Below, in pieces: positions 1-7,917 of a stretch of DNA of 64,000 bases. The stretch spans positions 1 through 64,000 of the forward strand of contig CAZMUM010000024.1 in assembly GCA_964569385.1 (NCBI GenBank), in the 5' to 3' direction. A model generated the notes under the pieces. The model ran no database searches. It was given only the letters and a program-made list of their open reading frames with translations, and had not been told where the DNA came from. The stretch's first letter is position 1, and each line of letters starts with the position of its first letter. This stretch comes from JAADHX01 sp964569385. GTDB taxonomy: Bacteria; Actinomycetota; Acidimicrobiia; Acidimicrobiales; Poriferisodalaceae. Position numbers and translations under genes: made by a program.

Positions 1-244
1 TCCACAGCTGCGAGGCCGGCTCACACTGAATCCGATGACGCCCCTCGATTGGAACACCGAGATCGAACATCGAAGGACCAAGCCGCTCCAACAACATCGC
101 CCCCGCTCCGCGTCAGAACGATAAAGCCGAGGGCACCCTCGCCCATCAGCATGTTCAAGCACAAGAATCTCGTGACCCGCATGATCACAAGAGCGCGGTG
201 GCGGGTGAAGGAGAGATGAGGAGACGGGGGGTGGATGGTTGGTG
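1..244. other. Left-edge intergenic stretch, no confident gene
   Basis: No reading frame here has convincing protein character. One frame open from the window edge ends at a TAA at 122-124 and could be the last 40 or so codons of a gene cut by the edge, but its residues match no family I recognise. Nothing RNA-like was seen. From about 190 onward the sequence becomes G-rich and leads into the first copy of the palindromic repeat. Confidence 0.4.
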
Positions 245-284
245 GCGACTTTGGTCCCGAGCGAAGCGATGGGTCCGGAGCAAA
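245..284. repeat. Core of dispersed palindromic repeat, copy 1
   Basis: This 40-base core is repeated at 484-523 with a single mismatch (GGTCCC here, GGGCCC there). The sequence just right of it (about 287-308, CCGTCCGCCTACCGTCACC) resembles the right arm of copy 2. The matching left arm is largely degraded. The pair looks like a REP- or MITE-like intergenic element and codes for nothing convincing. Confidence 0.7.
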
Positions 285-457
285 CCGGCCGTCCGCCTAC
301 CGTCACCGACCGCAGCGCGAGCCTTGTTGCGAACAACCTCAGAAACAAGAGACGTCAAGTCAGTCCCCGGTCAACAGCTTCGGTGACGAGCAGTCCCGCA
401 GGTGCGTAGCGCACAAAGTTGTGTAGGGGCCGCAGTGTGGGGTCGAGTGAGAGAGGA

Positions 458-546
458 GGTGGCGGTAGGTGGACGGTGGGTGAGCGACTTTGGGCCCGAG
501 CGAAGCGATGGGTCCGGAGCAAATCCGCCGTCCACCTACCGCCACC
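458..546. repeat. Palindromic repeat copy 2 with perfect 19-bp arms
   Basis: Left arm GGTGGCGGTAGGTGGACGG (458-476) is the exact reverse complement of the right arm at 528-546. They flank a 51-base centre that holds the 40-base core shared with copy 1. The element ends about 16 bases from the stop codon of the downstream ABC ATPase gene, which runs on the minus strand. It could therefore act as a transcript-end hairpin for that operon or be a miniature mobile element. The reading frames through it are an artefact of the repeat. Confidence 0.75.
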
Positions 547-562
547 GACGGCAAACGATCGA

Positions 563-1327
563 CTACAAGATCTGCGACAAGAACAACTTTGTGCGGTCTT
601 CAGTCGGATTCGTGAAGAAGTGTTCTGGCGTGCCCACTTCGACGATCTCGCCGCTCTCCATGAAGATGATGCGGTCGGCCACTTCACGGGCGAAGCCCAT
701 TTCGTGGGTGACCACAATCATGGTCATGCCGTCGCGGGCTAGACCCTTCATGACGTCGAGAACTTCTTTGATCATCTCGGGGTCGAGAGCCGACGTTGGT
801 TCGTCGAACAACATGACCCGCGGATCCATGGCCAGTGACCTGGCGATAGCTACACGCTGTTGCTGACCACCAGACAACTGGCCAGGGAACTTCTCGGCTT
901 GTTCGGGGATGCCAACTCGCTCGAGCAACTGACGGCCCCGCTCCTCGGCTTCTGGTTTGGGAAGCTTACGCACCCAACGCGGAGCAAGGGTGATGTTGTC
1001 GAGAACCGTTAGGTGCGGAAACAGGTTGAACTGTTGGAATACCATGCCCACTTCGGAGCGGATCTTCTCGATATTGCGAGTGTCGTTGGTTAGTTCGACC
1101 CCATCAACAATAATTCGACCGGCCTGGTGAACTTCGAGGCGGTTGATGCATCGAATCCACGTCGACTTACCAGAACCCGAGGGTCCGAGTACAACTACAA
1201 CCTCACGTTCGGCGATTGTTGCTGTGATGTCCTTTAGGGCTTGGAAGTCGCCGTACCACTTATCGACGCCTTCGCAGACGATCATCTCCTTTTGGAGAGA
1301 ACCCTCTAGTGATGGTGCTTCGCTCAT
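563..1327 (-). CDS. Polar amino acid ABC transporter ATP-binding protein
   Basis: ATP-hydrolysing subunit that powers amino acid import at the inner face of the membrane. At 254 aa it has the usual length for the GlnQ/AapP group. Visible motifs: Walker A GPSGSGKST (about 48-56), Q-loop FQQFNLF, ABC signature LSGGQQQRVA (151-160), Walker B VMLFDEP (171-177) and the switch histidine in VVTHEMGFA. Its ATG overlaps the stop of the upstream permease gene by 4 bases, so it is the last gene of the binding protein-permease-permease-ATPase operon. Substrate specificity cannot be read from this subunit; the context suggests a general L-amino acid (Aap-like) system. Confidence 0.95.
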   Translation of the reverse strand: MSEAPSLEGSLQKEMIVCEGVDKWYGDFQALKDITATIAEREVVVVLGPSGSGKSTWIRCINRLEVHQAGRIIVDGVELTNDTRNIEKIRSEVGMVFQQFNLFPHLTVLDNITLAPRWVRKLPKPEAEERGRQLLERVGIPEQAEKFPGQLSGGQQQRVAIARSLAMDPRVMLFDEPTSALDPEMIKEVLDVMKGLARDGMTMIVVTHEMGFAREVADRIIFMESGEIVEVGTPEHFFTNPTEDRTKLFLSQIL

Positions 1328-3249
1328 CGCTCGCCAACTCCCAATCTCTTCTCAAGTTTCTGCGAATACTTAGACATTGCGTACGACCCGACAAAGTAGA
1401 TGACCGACACAAACAGAAGACCTTCACGTTTGTGACCAATGAAGTTGATCGGCGTACTCTGCGACGGAATCACCTTGTCGGCGATACGCAAGAAGTCGAA
1501 GATGCCGATAATGGCGAAAAGCGACGTCTCTTTGTAGGTCGAAATAGTCTGGCCTACAAGGGGTGGAATCGAGGCCTGTAGCGCCTGCGGTAGCACAATC
1601 AGCGAGGTGCGCTGCGATGTTGTGAGGCCCATGGCATCGGACGCTTCGTACTGGCCTCTCCTGACCGATTGCAGACCGCCTCGAACGTTTTCGGCTAGGT
1701 AGGCCGCAGAGAACAAGACCAGACCAATGATTACCCCCGTAATCTCGACTACTTCCATCCCGTGAGGAAGGAACAGGGGCAACATGATCGAGAAGAAGAA
1801 CAGCACCGTGATGAACGGAATGCCGCGAACGACCTCGATGAACACGGTGGCCATTATGCGGAAGATAGGCAGGGTTGACGTGCGGGCCAGAGCCAGGAGC
1901 ACGCCAAGCGGGAACGAGAACATAAGCCCGAATGCTGCCGCGAACAACGAGAACATGAACCCACCGAGGAAATCATTTCGCAAGAGTTCGAGTGTCGACG
2001 CGGCGTTGATCATGGTGATGAAGTAATGCAAGACGACAAGAACTCCGGCCCACAAGTACACATACCCGAGTCGGGTCTTTCGCTGGCCAGCAAAGTTAGG
2101 TGCCGCCAGGCCAAACGCTGCTAGCACCACGAAGCTGATGCGGGCCTTCTGAAGCATTGCAAACCAGCCAAAGAAGCCTCCGACGAAGGTCATCACGGCT
2201 ATGAAGACGAGGCCGATGGCTATGAGTCGTCCGAGTTCGCCGGCATCGGGCTTGGTGAGGAGATAGAGAATGGCACCGCCGACAACAGCGAAGCCAAGAT
2301 ACATGGGTATGTCGACGCGGAATACGTAGCCGTAGTCGAGCGCTGGGTCGCGCAGAATCACCCAGTACAAGATGAACGGAGCGAGGGCCCAAAAAGCGAT
2401 TACCAATTTCCTTAGCAGCTTTGTGATCGAGCCATCGTGTAACAAGCGACCGGCAAGAAACCCGATACCCATAACAACCCACATGGACGTCCATGGTCCT
2501 CGTGTGGACATGGCCACTAGCGAGTCAGGGTCGGCGTATGGAACACCAGGCTGTGGGGAGCCAACAAAGTGACCCCAGCGAACCACCCAAAGACTCAACA
2601 CGGCCAGGCCGAACGAGACGTAGGCAATTCGGGTCATGCTTACGAACTTGTACCGGCGCTGCTCGCCATACCCGAACCAGAGCCCAACGCCGATGCTGAT
2701 GAGCACCGCGGCGATCACAAACCACCAGATTCGTGTGTCTAGCCCTGAGGCCCAAGAGCCACGAACTGCCTCGAACTGCTCGGTGAAGATGAGCGCGCCC
2801 TCGGCGTCACGTTGGAGCGGCCCCTTGACAACTAACGCCGCCACAAAGATGACCACACCCGAGACCGTGAACTTAGACGCCAACCGTTTGATCGAGATAG
2901 CGCTGTCGCTTGGCCACAACCCGGCGGTTAGTCCCGCCAAAACCAGTATGTAACCCAACGAGACCCATACCCGCGAGAACTGCGAAACCGGGTACGCAAA
3001 GACGAAGAACAGTCGCAGGTTGGCTCTGATGGCGTCCCAGTCGCGATCTGCGTTTTCGAAGACGAAGTTTACGAGTCCTCGAAAGACGAGGACACCCATC
3101 AGCGCGAACACAAGCGTCAGTACAGTATTGCCAGCCGACGAGAAGAGATTGGCCTTGGCCCACTCGAGTGGCGGCAGGCTTGGTTCTTCGGGTGCCTTAG
3201 CGAGTTCGGGTTCGACCTCGTCGCCCGTGGTGGTAGTCATGGTGTTCAT
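1324..3249 (-). CDS. Amino acid ABC transporter permease (AapM-like, enlarged)
   Basis: Integral membrane permease that pairs with the next permease. The C-terminal third holds the family EAA loop (about 518-585; ...RRGQYEASDAMGLT... and VLPQALQASIPPLVGQ), which contacts the ATPase. At 641 aa it is far longer than the roughly 380 aa of typical AapM. The extra length is a hydrophobic N-terminal half with about eight or more membrane segments and no motif I recognise. The start ATG at 3249 is preceded by GGAG at good spacing and lies 1 base past the stop of the upstream permease. It overlaps the ATPase gene by 4 bases. Confidence 0.9.
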   Translation of the reverse strand: MNTMTTTTGDEVEPELAKAPEEPSLPPLEWAKANLFSSAGNTVLTLVFALMGVLVFRGLVNFVFENADRDWDAIRANLRLFFVFAYPVSQFSRVWVSLGYILVLAGLTAGLWPSDSAISIKRLASKFTVSGVVIFVAALVVKGPLQRDAEGALIFTEQFEAVRGSWASGLDTRIWWFVIAAVLISIGVGLWFGYGEQRRYKFVSMTRIAYVSFGLAVLSLWVVRWGHFVGSPQPGVPYADPDSLVAMSTRGPWTSMWVVMGIGFLAGRLLHDGSITKLLRKLVIAFWALAPFILYWVILRDPALDYGYVFRVDIPMYLGFAVVGGAILYLLTKPDAGELGRLIAIGLVFIAVMTFVGGFFGWFAMLQKARISFVVLAAFGLAAPNFAGQRKTRLGYVYLWAGVLVVLHYFITMINAASTLELLRNDFLGGFMFSLFAAAFGLMFSFPLGVLLALARTSTLPIFRIMATVFIEVVRGIPFITVLFFFSIMLPLFLPHGMEVVEITGVIIGLVLFSAAYLAENVRGGLQSVRRGQYEASDAMGLTTSQRTSLIVLPQALQASIPPLVGQTISTYKETSLFAIIGIFDFLRIADKVIPSQSTPINFIGHKREGLLFVSVIYFVGSYAMSKYSQKLEKRLGVGER

Positions 3250-3250
3250 A

Positions 3251-4777
3251 TCAACGCTCCACTAGCTTCAGCCGTATGTTCCACCAGTTGACAACGATCG
3301 AGATAGTGAGGGAGCAGCCGAGATAGAACAGCATCCAGATCACGATGACCGACAGTGCTTGTCCGGTTTGGTTGAGAACCGTGCTACCGACGTTCACAAC
3401 GTCTGCGTATCCGACAGCTATTCCAAGTGACGTATTCTTGGTTAGGTTCAGGTACTGGTTGCCCAAGGGCGGCAGGCTAACCCTGAACGCCTGAGGCAGG
3501 ATGACTTGGCGAAGGGCCTGAGCTCTGGTGAGCCCAACAGCCATAGCCGCTTCGGTTTGACCCTTCGGTACGGCCAAAATTCCGCCGCGAACGATTTCGG
3601 CGATGAAAGCCGACGTATAAATCGTGACGCCCGCGAAGAGCGCCGCGAACCAGACTGTCATGGTCAGGCCCTGCGGCCCGTACCTGAGCAGGGTTCCTTC
3701 GCCTTCGATTGTTGGCATCATCCCATCGATAGGCTGGCCCGTTCGATTGTCGAACTTGTCGGCCAAGAAGTGCCAGAAGTCGGCTCCGCTGTTGACGATC
3801 CAGCTCGACAGGCCTGGCCAAACAACGAAGATGACACCTAGGCCAATGACCGCGCCTAAGGCAGAGAATACTATTCGGAAGTAGTCGTCGTCGATCAGCT
3901 TGGCCAGGCCGGCTGGAGTTCGTTTGGAGTCCAGAAAGTTGCGGATCCAACGCGCCGATGCGGTAACCACAAGCGCAGCCAACAGAAGCTGCATAACAAA
4001 CACCGGGATGCTGTCCCAGGCATTGCCGAACGCATCGAAGATTTGTTCGAAGAATGAAAATACCGAATGGATGAACCAGCCAACTGCGCCGAATGCGGCG
4101 ATTACGCCCAACCAGTACAGGTTCGGATAGGTGATTTTTCCGGTCGAGTCCTGTAGATCCTGGCGTTTTTGGCGAACAAACCAACCAACGACAGCGCCGA
4201 TAATGATGAACACCATCCATTGGTAGAACCCATCGGCGGCAAACAGCCGCGGCAGCGACAACCCCTTCGCCGAGATCGCTCCGAGCCCCCACAGAAACTC
4301 CGAGTCCTGTGTAAGCCGACCAAGTCCGCCGAAGATGGCGGCGTAGATGAGAATCTGCACTACTACCGGAATGTTCCGGATTGCTTCGATGTAGGTGGAA
4401 GCGGCCCGGTGGACCATCCAGTTATCGGACAATCTGGCAATTCCTATGAGAATTCCAAGAACGCTAGCTACGACAATTCCAACCGTAGCCATCCGCAGGG
4501 TGTTCACCATTCCGACCCAGAGCGCCCGACCGCCGGTGTTGGGGTTCTTGTCGATGCCTTCGGAGATGTCGAACCCTGGGTTTATTTCCAAGAAATCGAA
4601 GCTGGTGGTGATGTTTTTGGCATCGAGGTTGGCCTTCGCTTCTACAGCAACAAAAAGCGCAAGGCCCACAACCACGGCTAAAGCCGCTATCTGGCTGAAC
4701 CATTTTATGATTGCAGAGTCGCGATACCACGGTGGTTTAGCGCTTTGTGTAGACGCAAGAGTAGAAGTGTCAGACAC
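3251..4777 (-). CDS. Amino acid ABC transporter permease (AapQ-like, enlarged)
   Basis: First permease of the amino acid importer, 508 aa. The C-terminal His/Glu/Gln permease domain shows the EAA loop (about 395-455: AVPKGQTEAAMAVGLTRAQ, then LPQAFRVSLPPLGNQYLNL). A first membrane segment lies near residues 25-45. The periplasm-facing and membrane insert between the first segments and the core (about 150-350) makes it longer than the roughly 400 aa of AapQ proteins. It follows the binding-protein gene after a 134-base gap that carries two hairpins, and it is almost contiguous with the second permease. Confidence 0.9.
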   Translation of the reverse strand: MSDTSTLASTQSAKPPWYRDSAIIKWFSQIAALAVVVGLALFVAVEAKANLDAKNITTSFDFLEINPGFDISEGIDKNPNTGGRALWVGMVNTLRMATVGIVVASVLGILIGIARLSDNWMVHRAASTYIEAIRNIPVVVQILIYAAIFGGLGRLTQDSEFLWGLGAISAKGLSLPRLFAADGFYQWMVFIIIGAVVGWFVRQKRQDLQDSTGKITYPNLYWLGVIAAFGAVGWFIHSVFSFFEQIFDAFGNAWDSIPVFVMQLLLAALVVTASARWIRNFLDSKRTPAGLAKLIDDDYFRIVFSALGAVIGLGVIFVVWPGLSSWIVNSGADFWHFLADKFDNRTGQPIDGMMPTIEGEGTLLRYGPQGLTMTVWFAALFAGVTIYTSAFIAEIVRGGILAVPKGQTEAAMAVGLTRAQALRQVILPQAFRVSLPPLGNQYLNLTKNTSLGIAVGYADVVNVGSTVLNQTGQALSVIVIWMLFYLGCSLTISIVVNWWNIRLKLVER

Positions 4778-4832
4778 GCCCTTGATCCCCCCAAGTGTGT
4801 GTTGGTGCTGTTAGCGAATAGCAGTGGCAGCA

Positions 4833-4894
4833 GGGCTGGGAGCTTGCGGGCTCCCAGCCCTCGAGTCACTGCCCGAACCCGACTAGCGGTTCGG
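4833..4894 (-). terminator. Two intercistronic hairpins between binding-protein and permease genes
   Basis: GGGCTGGGAGC (4833-4843) pairs perfectly with GCTCCCAGCCC (4850-4860) around a 6-base loop. CCGAACC (4873-4879) pairs with GGTTCGG (4888-4894). On the minus strand these follow the stop of the binding-protein gene and precede the permease gene. There is no T-run. They probably act as a partial terminator or 3' stabiliser that keeps binding-protein mRNA in excess over permease mRNA, a common arrangement in such operons. Confidence 0.6.
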
Positions 4895-4911
4895 ACTTAG
4901 ATCCGGAAGGA

Positions 4912-6045
4912 TCAGCGTGATGGTGGTGCGTAGATGAGACCACCGTCGAGCCAGCCAGCGTTGGCCGAACCCTCGCGGACAAGGCCTACGGGGCCAAGGC
5001 TGCGGACGTAGATCTCGTCGTAGTTACCGACCTGACTGATGACCTGCAGGAACGCATCGGCAGGAATGCCCATGCCAGACTGAAGCTCACCGTCGCCGCC
5101 CAGCAGGCGACCGATTTCGGCCGTTGGTGGGTTCGCAGCCATATCGGCAGCATTGCCCATGTTTACACCGTTCTCATCAGCGATGATGGTGGCGTACACA
5201 GCCCAGTTCACAACGTCAGCGAAAGCCGAGTCGTTCTGGCCATAGGTTGGGCCGAGTGGCTCTTTCGAGATTGGCGTCGCTGGGAAGATCACCCAGTCGT
5301 TTGGCTGGTTAACAGCCGCACGACCAACGAGGCCGGAGCCATCGGTGGTGATTACATCGCAGGTGCCATCGATGAAGGCCTGTGTGACCTGATCGAAGTC
5401 CTCGAATGGTCCGCCAAGCTCGACGGTGATGCCAGCGGCGTCAGCGGCGTCAGCCACGTTCTTCTCGGTGGTGGTACCAGAGCTGGTGCACGAAGTAAGA
5501 CCATCGATGTCGTTGATGGTCGAGCTGGTGCTGAAACCGTCGGCGGCGCGGCCCATGAACTGCTGGCCGTCGTAATAGGTGGTTGGGCCAAAGTCCATGC
5601 CGATTTCGCTGTCACGGCTTTGGGTCCAAGTGGTATTACGCATCAACACGTCGACAGCGCCGGTCTGAACAGCGGTGAAGCGCTCAGCGGCGGTAAGTGA
5701 CACGAAGTTGACTGCAGTCGCGTCGCCAAGAATGGCAGCGGCTACAACACGGCAGTAGTCGGCATCGAAACCAACAACGCTTCCGTCTGGCTGAGTTTCA
5801 GAGAACGCAACAGCAGAACCCGAGACACCACAGTTAAGGGTGCCGCGGTCGATGATTGCACCGAGAAGGCCGCCCTCGGCTTGGACGAGTTCGACAGTAG
5901 TAGTGGTTTCCTCTACATCTCCGTCGCCAGCTTCGGCAGCAGTAGTTGCAGTTGTTTCGTCTCCGTCACTATCACCACACGCAGCGGCCAAAAGGCCGAA
6001 CGTGAGGAGCAGTGCAAAGAGCTGTAGCAGCTTGCGCTTGCTCAT
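4912..6045 (-). CDS. Amino acid ABC transporter substrate-binding lipoprotein
   Basis: Extracellular amino acid receptor (family 3 binding protein, AapJ-like), 377 aa. The start chosen is the ATG at 6045. It has a strong GGAGGG ribosome site (6055-6060) and gives a lipoprotein signal peptide with lipobox LAAAC, the lipidated Cys being residue 23. An acidic/Thr-rich linker follows, then the binding domain with CGVSGSAVAFSE and GFDADYCRVVAAAI near its start, typical of AapJ. A longer frame extends upstream to 6321 but adds only non-protein-like sequence. This is the first gene of the four-gene import operon and is divergent from the phosphatase gene. Confidence 0.93.
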   Translation of the reverse strand: MSKRKLLQLFALLLTFGLLAAACGDSDGDETTATTAAEAGDGDVEETTTTVELVQAEGGLLGAIIDRGTLNCGVSGSAVAFSETQPDGSVVGFDADYCRVVAAAILGDATAVNFVSLTAAERFTAVQTGAVDVLMRNTTWTQSRDSEIGMDFGPTTYYDGQQFMGRAADGFSTSSTINDIDGLTSCTSSGTTTEKNVADAADAAGITVELGGPFEDFDQVTQAFIDGTCDVITTDGSGLVGRAAVNQPNDWVIFPATPISKEPLGPTYGQNDSAFADVVNWAVYATIIADENGVNMGNAADMAANPPTAEIGRLLGGDGELQSGMGIPADAFLQVISQVGNYDEIYVRSLGPVGLVREGSANAGWLDGGLIYAPPSR

Positions 6046-6287
6046 AAAAAAATCCCTCCAGGATCCAGGTAAAACCAAACATCGTTGTTCGGTCGTTTGG
6101 TCGGCGAGAACTCTAGAGCACAAATCGACTCCTGTCGCATAACAGTTGTCCATCACACCATGTTTCGGGAGCCCGTTAGCTTCGAGAGCACCAACCTTGG
6201 GCTCCATTGTGGTGTTCTGTGGTCGACAGGCTCTATCGAGAAACAGCGTCGACAACGCCCAACACAACCGATCTGAACGGAAAACTA
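6046..6287. other. Divergent intergenic region
   Basis: These 242 bases separate the minus-strand transporter operon from the plus-strand phosphatase gene and must hold both promoters. Apart from the GGAGGG ribosome site at 6055-6060, I could not pick a convincing -35/-10 pair or operator. Confidence 0.5.
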
Positions 6288-7049
6288 ATGGCCGACCCCA
6301 GAGATCACACCGAAGCAGCACGAATCGCCACAGAGGCCGGCCAGCTGTTGTTAGAGACCCGCGAACGACTGTTCAGGCTCTCGGTCGATACCAGAACCAT
6401 CAAAGATGAAGGCGACCGCAGGGCCCACGAGTTCATCATGGATCAGCTCGCCAGAGCGTTTCCAGACGATGCGGTGTTATCGGAGGAAGGCAGCGACGAC
6501 AGAGCACGTCTCGACTACAACAGGGTGTGGATCGTCGATCCGCTCGACGGCACCAGAGAGTTCAGCGAACGAGGTCGCGACGACTGGGCTGTGCACGTTG
6601 CGCTCACCGAAGGCGGCCGTCCGACCGCTGGCGCAGTCGCGCTCCCGGCAATGGATCTAACCCTTGGCTCCGAACCGGCACCGGTTCTGCCGCCTCGCAG
6701 TGATGGCCCGCCTCGGCTCGTCGTCAGCCGCAGCCGCCCACCGGCCGCAGCCATGATCATCGCCGAGGCGCTCGGCGCAGAACTAATCGGTATGGGATCG
6801 GCTGGAGCCAAGGCCATGGCGGTAGTTATGGGACACGCCGATATCTACGCCCATAGCGGCGGCCAATACGAATGGGACAACTGCGCCCCAGCCGTGGTGG
6901 CCATCGCGGCAGGCCTGCACGCCACCCGCGCCGACGGTGCCGAACTCACCTATAACCACGCCGACCCTTGGCTCCCAGACCTGTTGTTCTGTCGGCCCGA
7001 ATTTGCCGCTGACGCCCTAACCGCCATTCACGACGTCATCGACAGCTAA
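6288..7049 (+). CDS. Inositol monophosphatase / CysQ-like phosphatase
   Basis: Predicted Mg-dependent phosphatase of the IMPase/FBPase/CysQ superfamily, 253 aa, cytosolic. Metal-binding motifs are visible: SEEG (65-68), VDPLDGT (83-89) and the second-domain WDNCA (196-200). The short VDPLDGTREF form with the early SEE resembles 3'(2'),5'-bisphosphate nucleotidase CysQ more than the inositol enzymes, so PAP recycling is plausible but unproven. The ATG at 6288 was chosen because it begins protein-like sequence; the frame extends upstream to 6207 without motif support. It is followed after 7 bases by the crotonase gene. Confidence 0.85.
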   Translation: MADPRDHTEAARIATEAGQLLLETRERLFRLSVDTRTIKDEGDRRAHEFIMDQLARAFPDDAVLSEEGSDDRARLDYNRVWIVDPLDGTREFSERGRDDWAVHVALTEGGRPTAGAVALPAMDLTLGSEPAPVLPPRSDGPPRLVVSRSRPPAAAMIIAEALGAELIGMGSAGAKAMAVVMGHADIYAHSGGQYEWDNCAPAVVAIAAGLHATRADGAELTYNHADPWLPDLLFCRPEFAADALTAIHDVIDS

Positions 7050-7056
7050 CAGGTCC

Positions 7057-7899
7057 ATGAGCAACGTCGAGCCCAAACTCGAGCTAAAGACGACTACCTA
7101 CTCAGTTTCGCACCACGTCGCTACCCTCACGTTGTCGAGGCCGCATCGGCACAATGCGTGGACCGGTCGGATGCACACCGAATACAGACACCTGCTGTCG
7201 ATAGCCGAGGGTGATCCCGTCGTAAGGGTCATTGTGATTACCGGAGCCGGGCGCGCGTTCTGCGTAGGTGGCGATTCCGAGGCGTTGGGCGGACATGCCG
7301 ACAGAGGTTCCTATGACCCAGGAACCCCACCCGAGATCGACAAGCCTGGTTACGGATTGGCAACGGCCTTCGATGCCGACTTCGCGTTCCAGCTCGCAAT
7401 GGAGACACCAATCATCGCATGCGTAAACGGAGCCGCGGCGGGCGTCGGTCTCGCGGTGGTCGCCTTCGCCGATCTCCGGTTTGGCGCGCAGGGCGTCACG
7501 ATGTCGACTGCTCATGGGCGCCTCGGCTTGCCGGCCGAGTACGGCCTTAGTTGGATGTTGCCCCGACTGATCGGGCCAACGAGGGCTGCCGATCTATTGA
7601 TGTCAAGCCGCAAATTCACAACCGATGAGATCGCCGACTGGGGGCTGTTCAACGCAGTGGTTCCTGCCGACGAACTTCGAGGCGCGGTCGCCGACTACGC
7701 CGCGATGCTCGCCACCGAGGTTGCTCCGCAGTCAGTAAGGGCCACAAAACGGCAGATGGCTCTCGATCTACTACGCGACGTTGGCGAGTCTGTCGAAGAC
7801 GCCGGAACGCGGCTTAACGAGATGACGGGCAGCGCCGACTTCCGCGAGGGAGTTGCAGCCCTAACCGAAAAACGAAAGCCAAACTTCACCGACCAATAG
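7057..7899 (+). CDS. Enoyl-CoA hydratase/isomerase family protein
   Basis: Crotonase-fold enzyme of 280 aa, likely acting on acyl-CoA thioesters in fatty acid or related degradation. The oxyanion-hole segments are visible as GAGRAFCVGGD (about 64-74) and NGAAAGVGL (about 123-131). The following LGLPAEYGLSWMLPRLIG segment carries the usual catalytic-region Glu. It lies 7 bases after the phosphatase gene and is probably cotranscribed. The exact substrate cannot be assigned. Confidence 0.9.
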   Translation: MSNVEPKLELKTTTYSVSHHVATLTLSRPHRHNAWTGRMHTEYRHLLSIAEGDPVVRVIVITGAGRAFCVGGDSEALGGHADRGSYDPGTPPEIDKPGYGLATAFDADFAFQLAMETPIIACVNGAAAGVGLAVVAFADLRFGAQGVTMSTAHGRLGLPAEYGLSWMLPRLIGPTRAADLLMSSRKFTTDEIADWGLFNAVVPADELRGAVADYAAMLATEVAPQSVRATKRQMALDLLRDVGESVEDAGTRLNEMTGSADFREGVAALTEKRKPNFTDQ

Positions 7900-7917
7900 A
7901 GAGCTGGCACATCTGCT

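Noticed and set aside
198..554. Several short frames on both strands at the left edge
   Set aside because: They run through the palindromic repeat, mirror each other on both strands and have the composition of repeated DNA, not protein.
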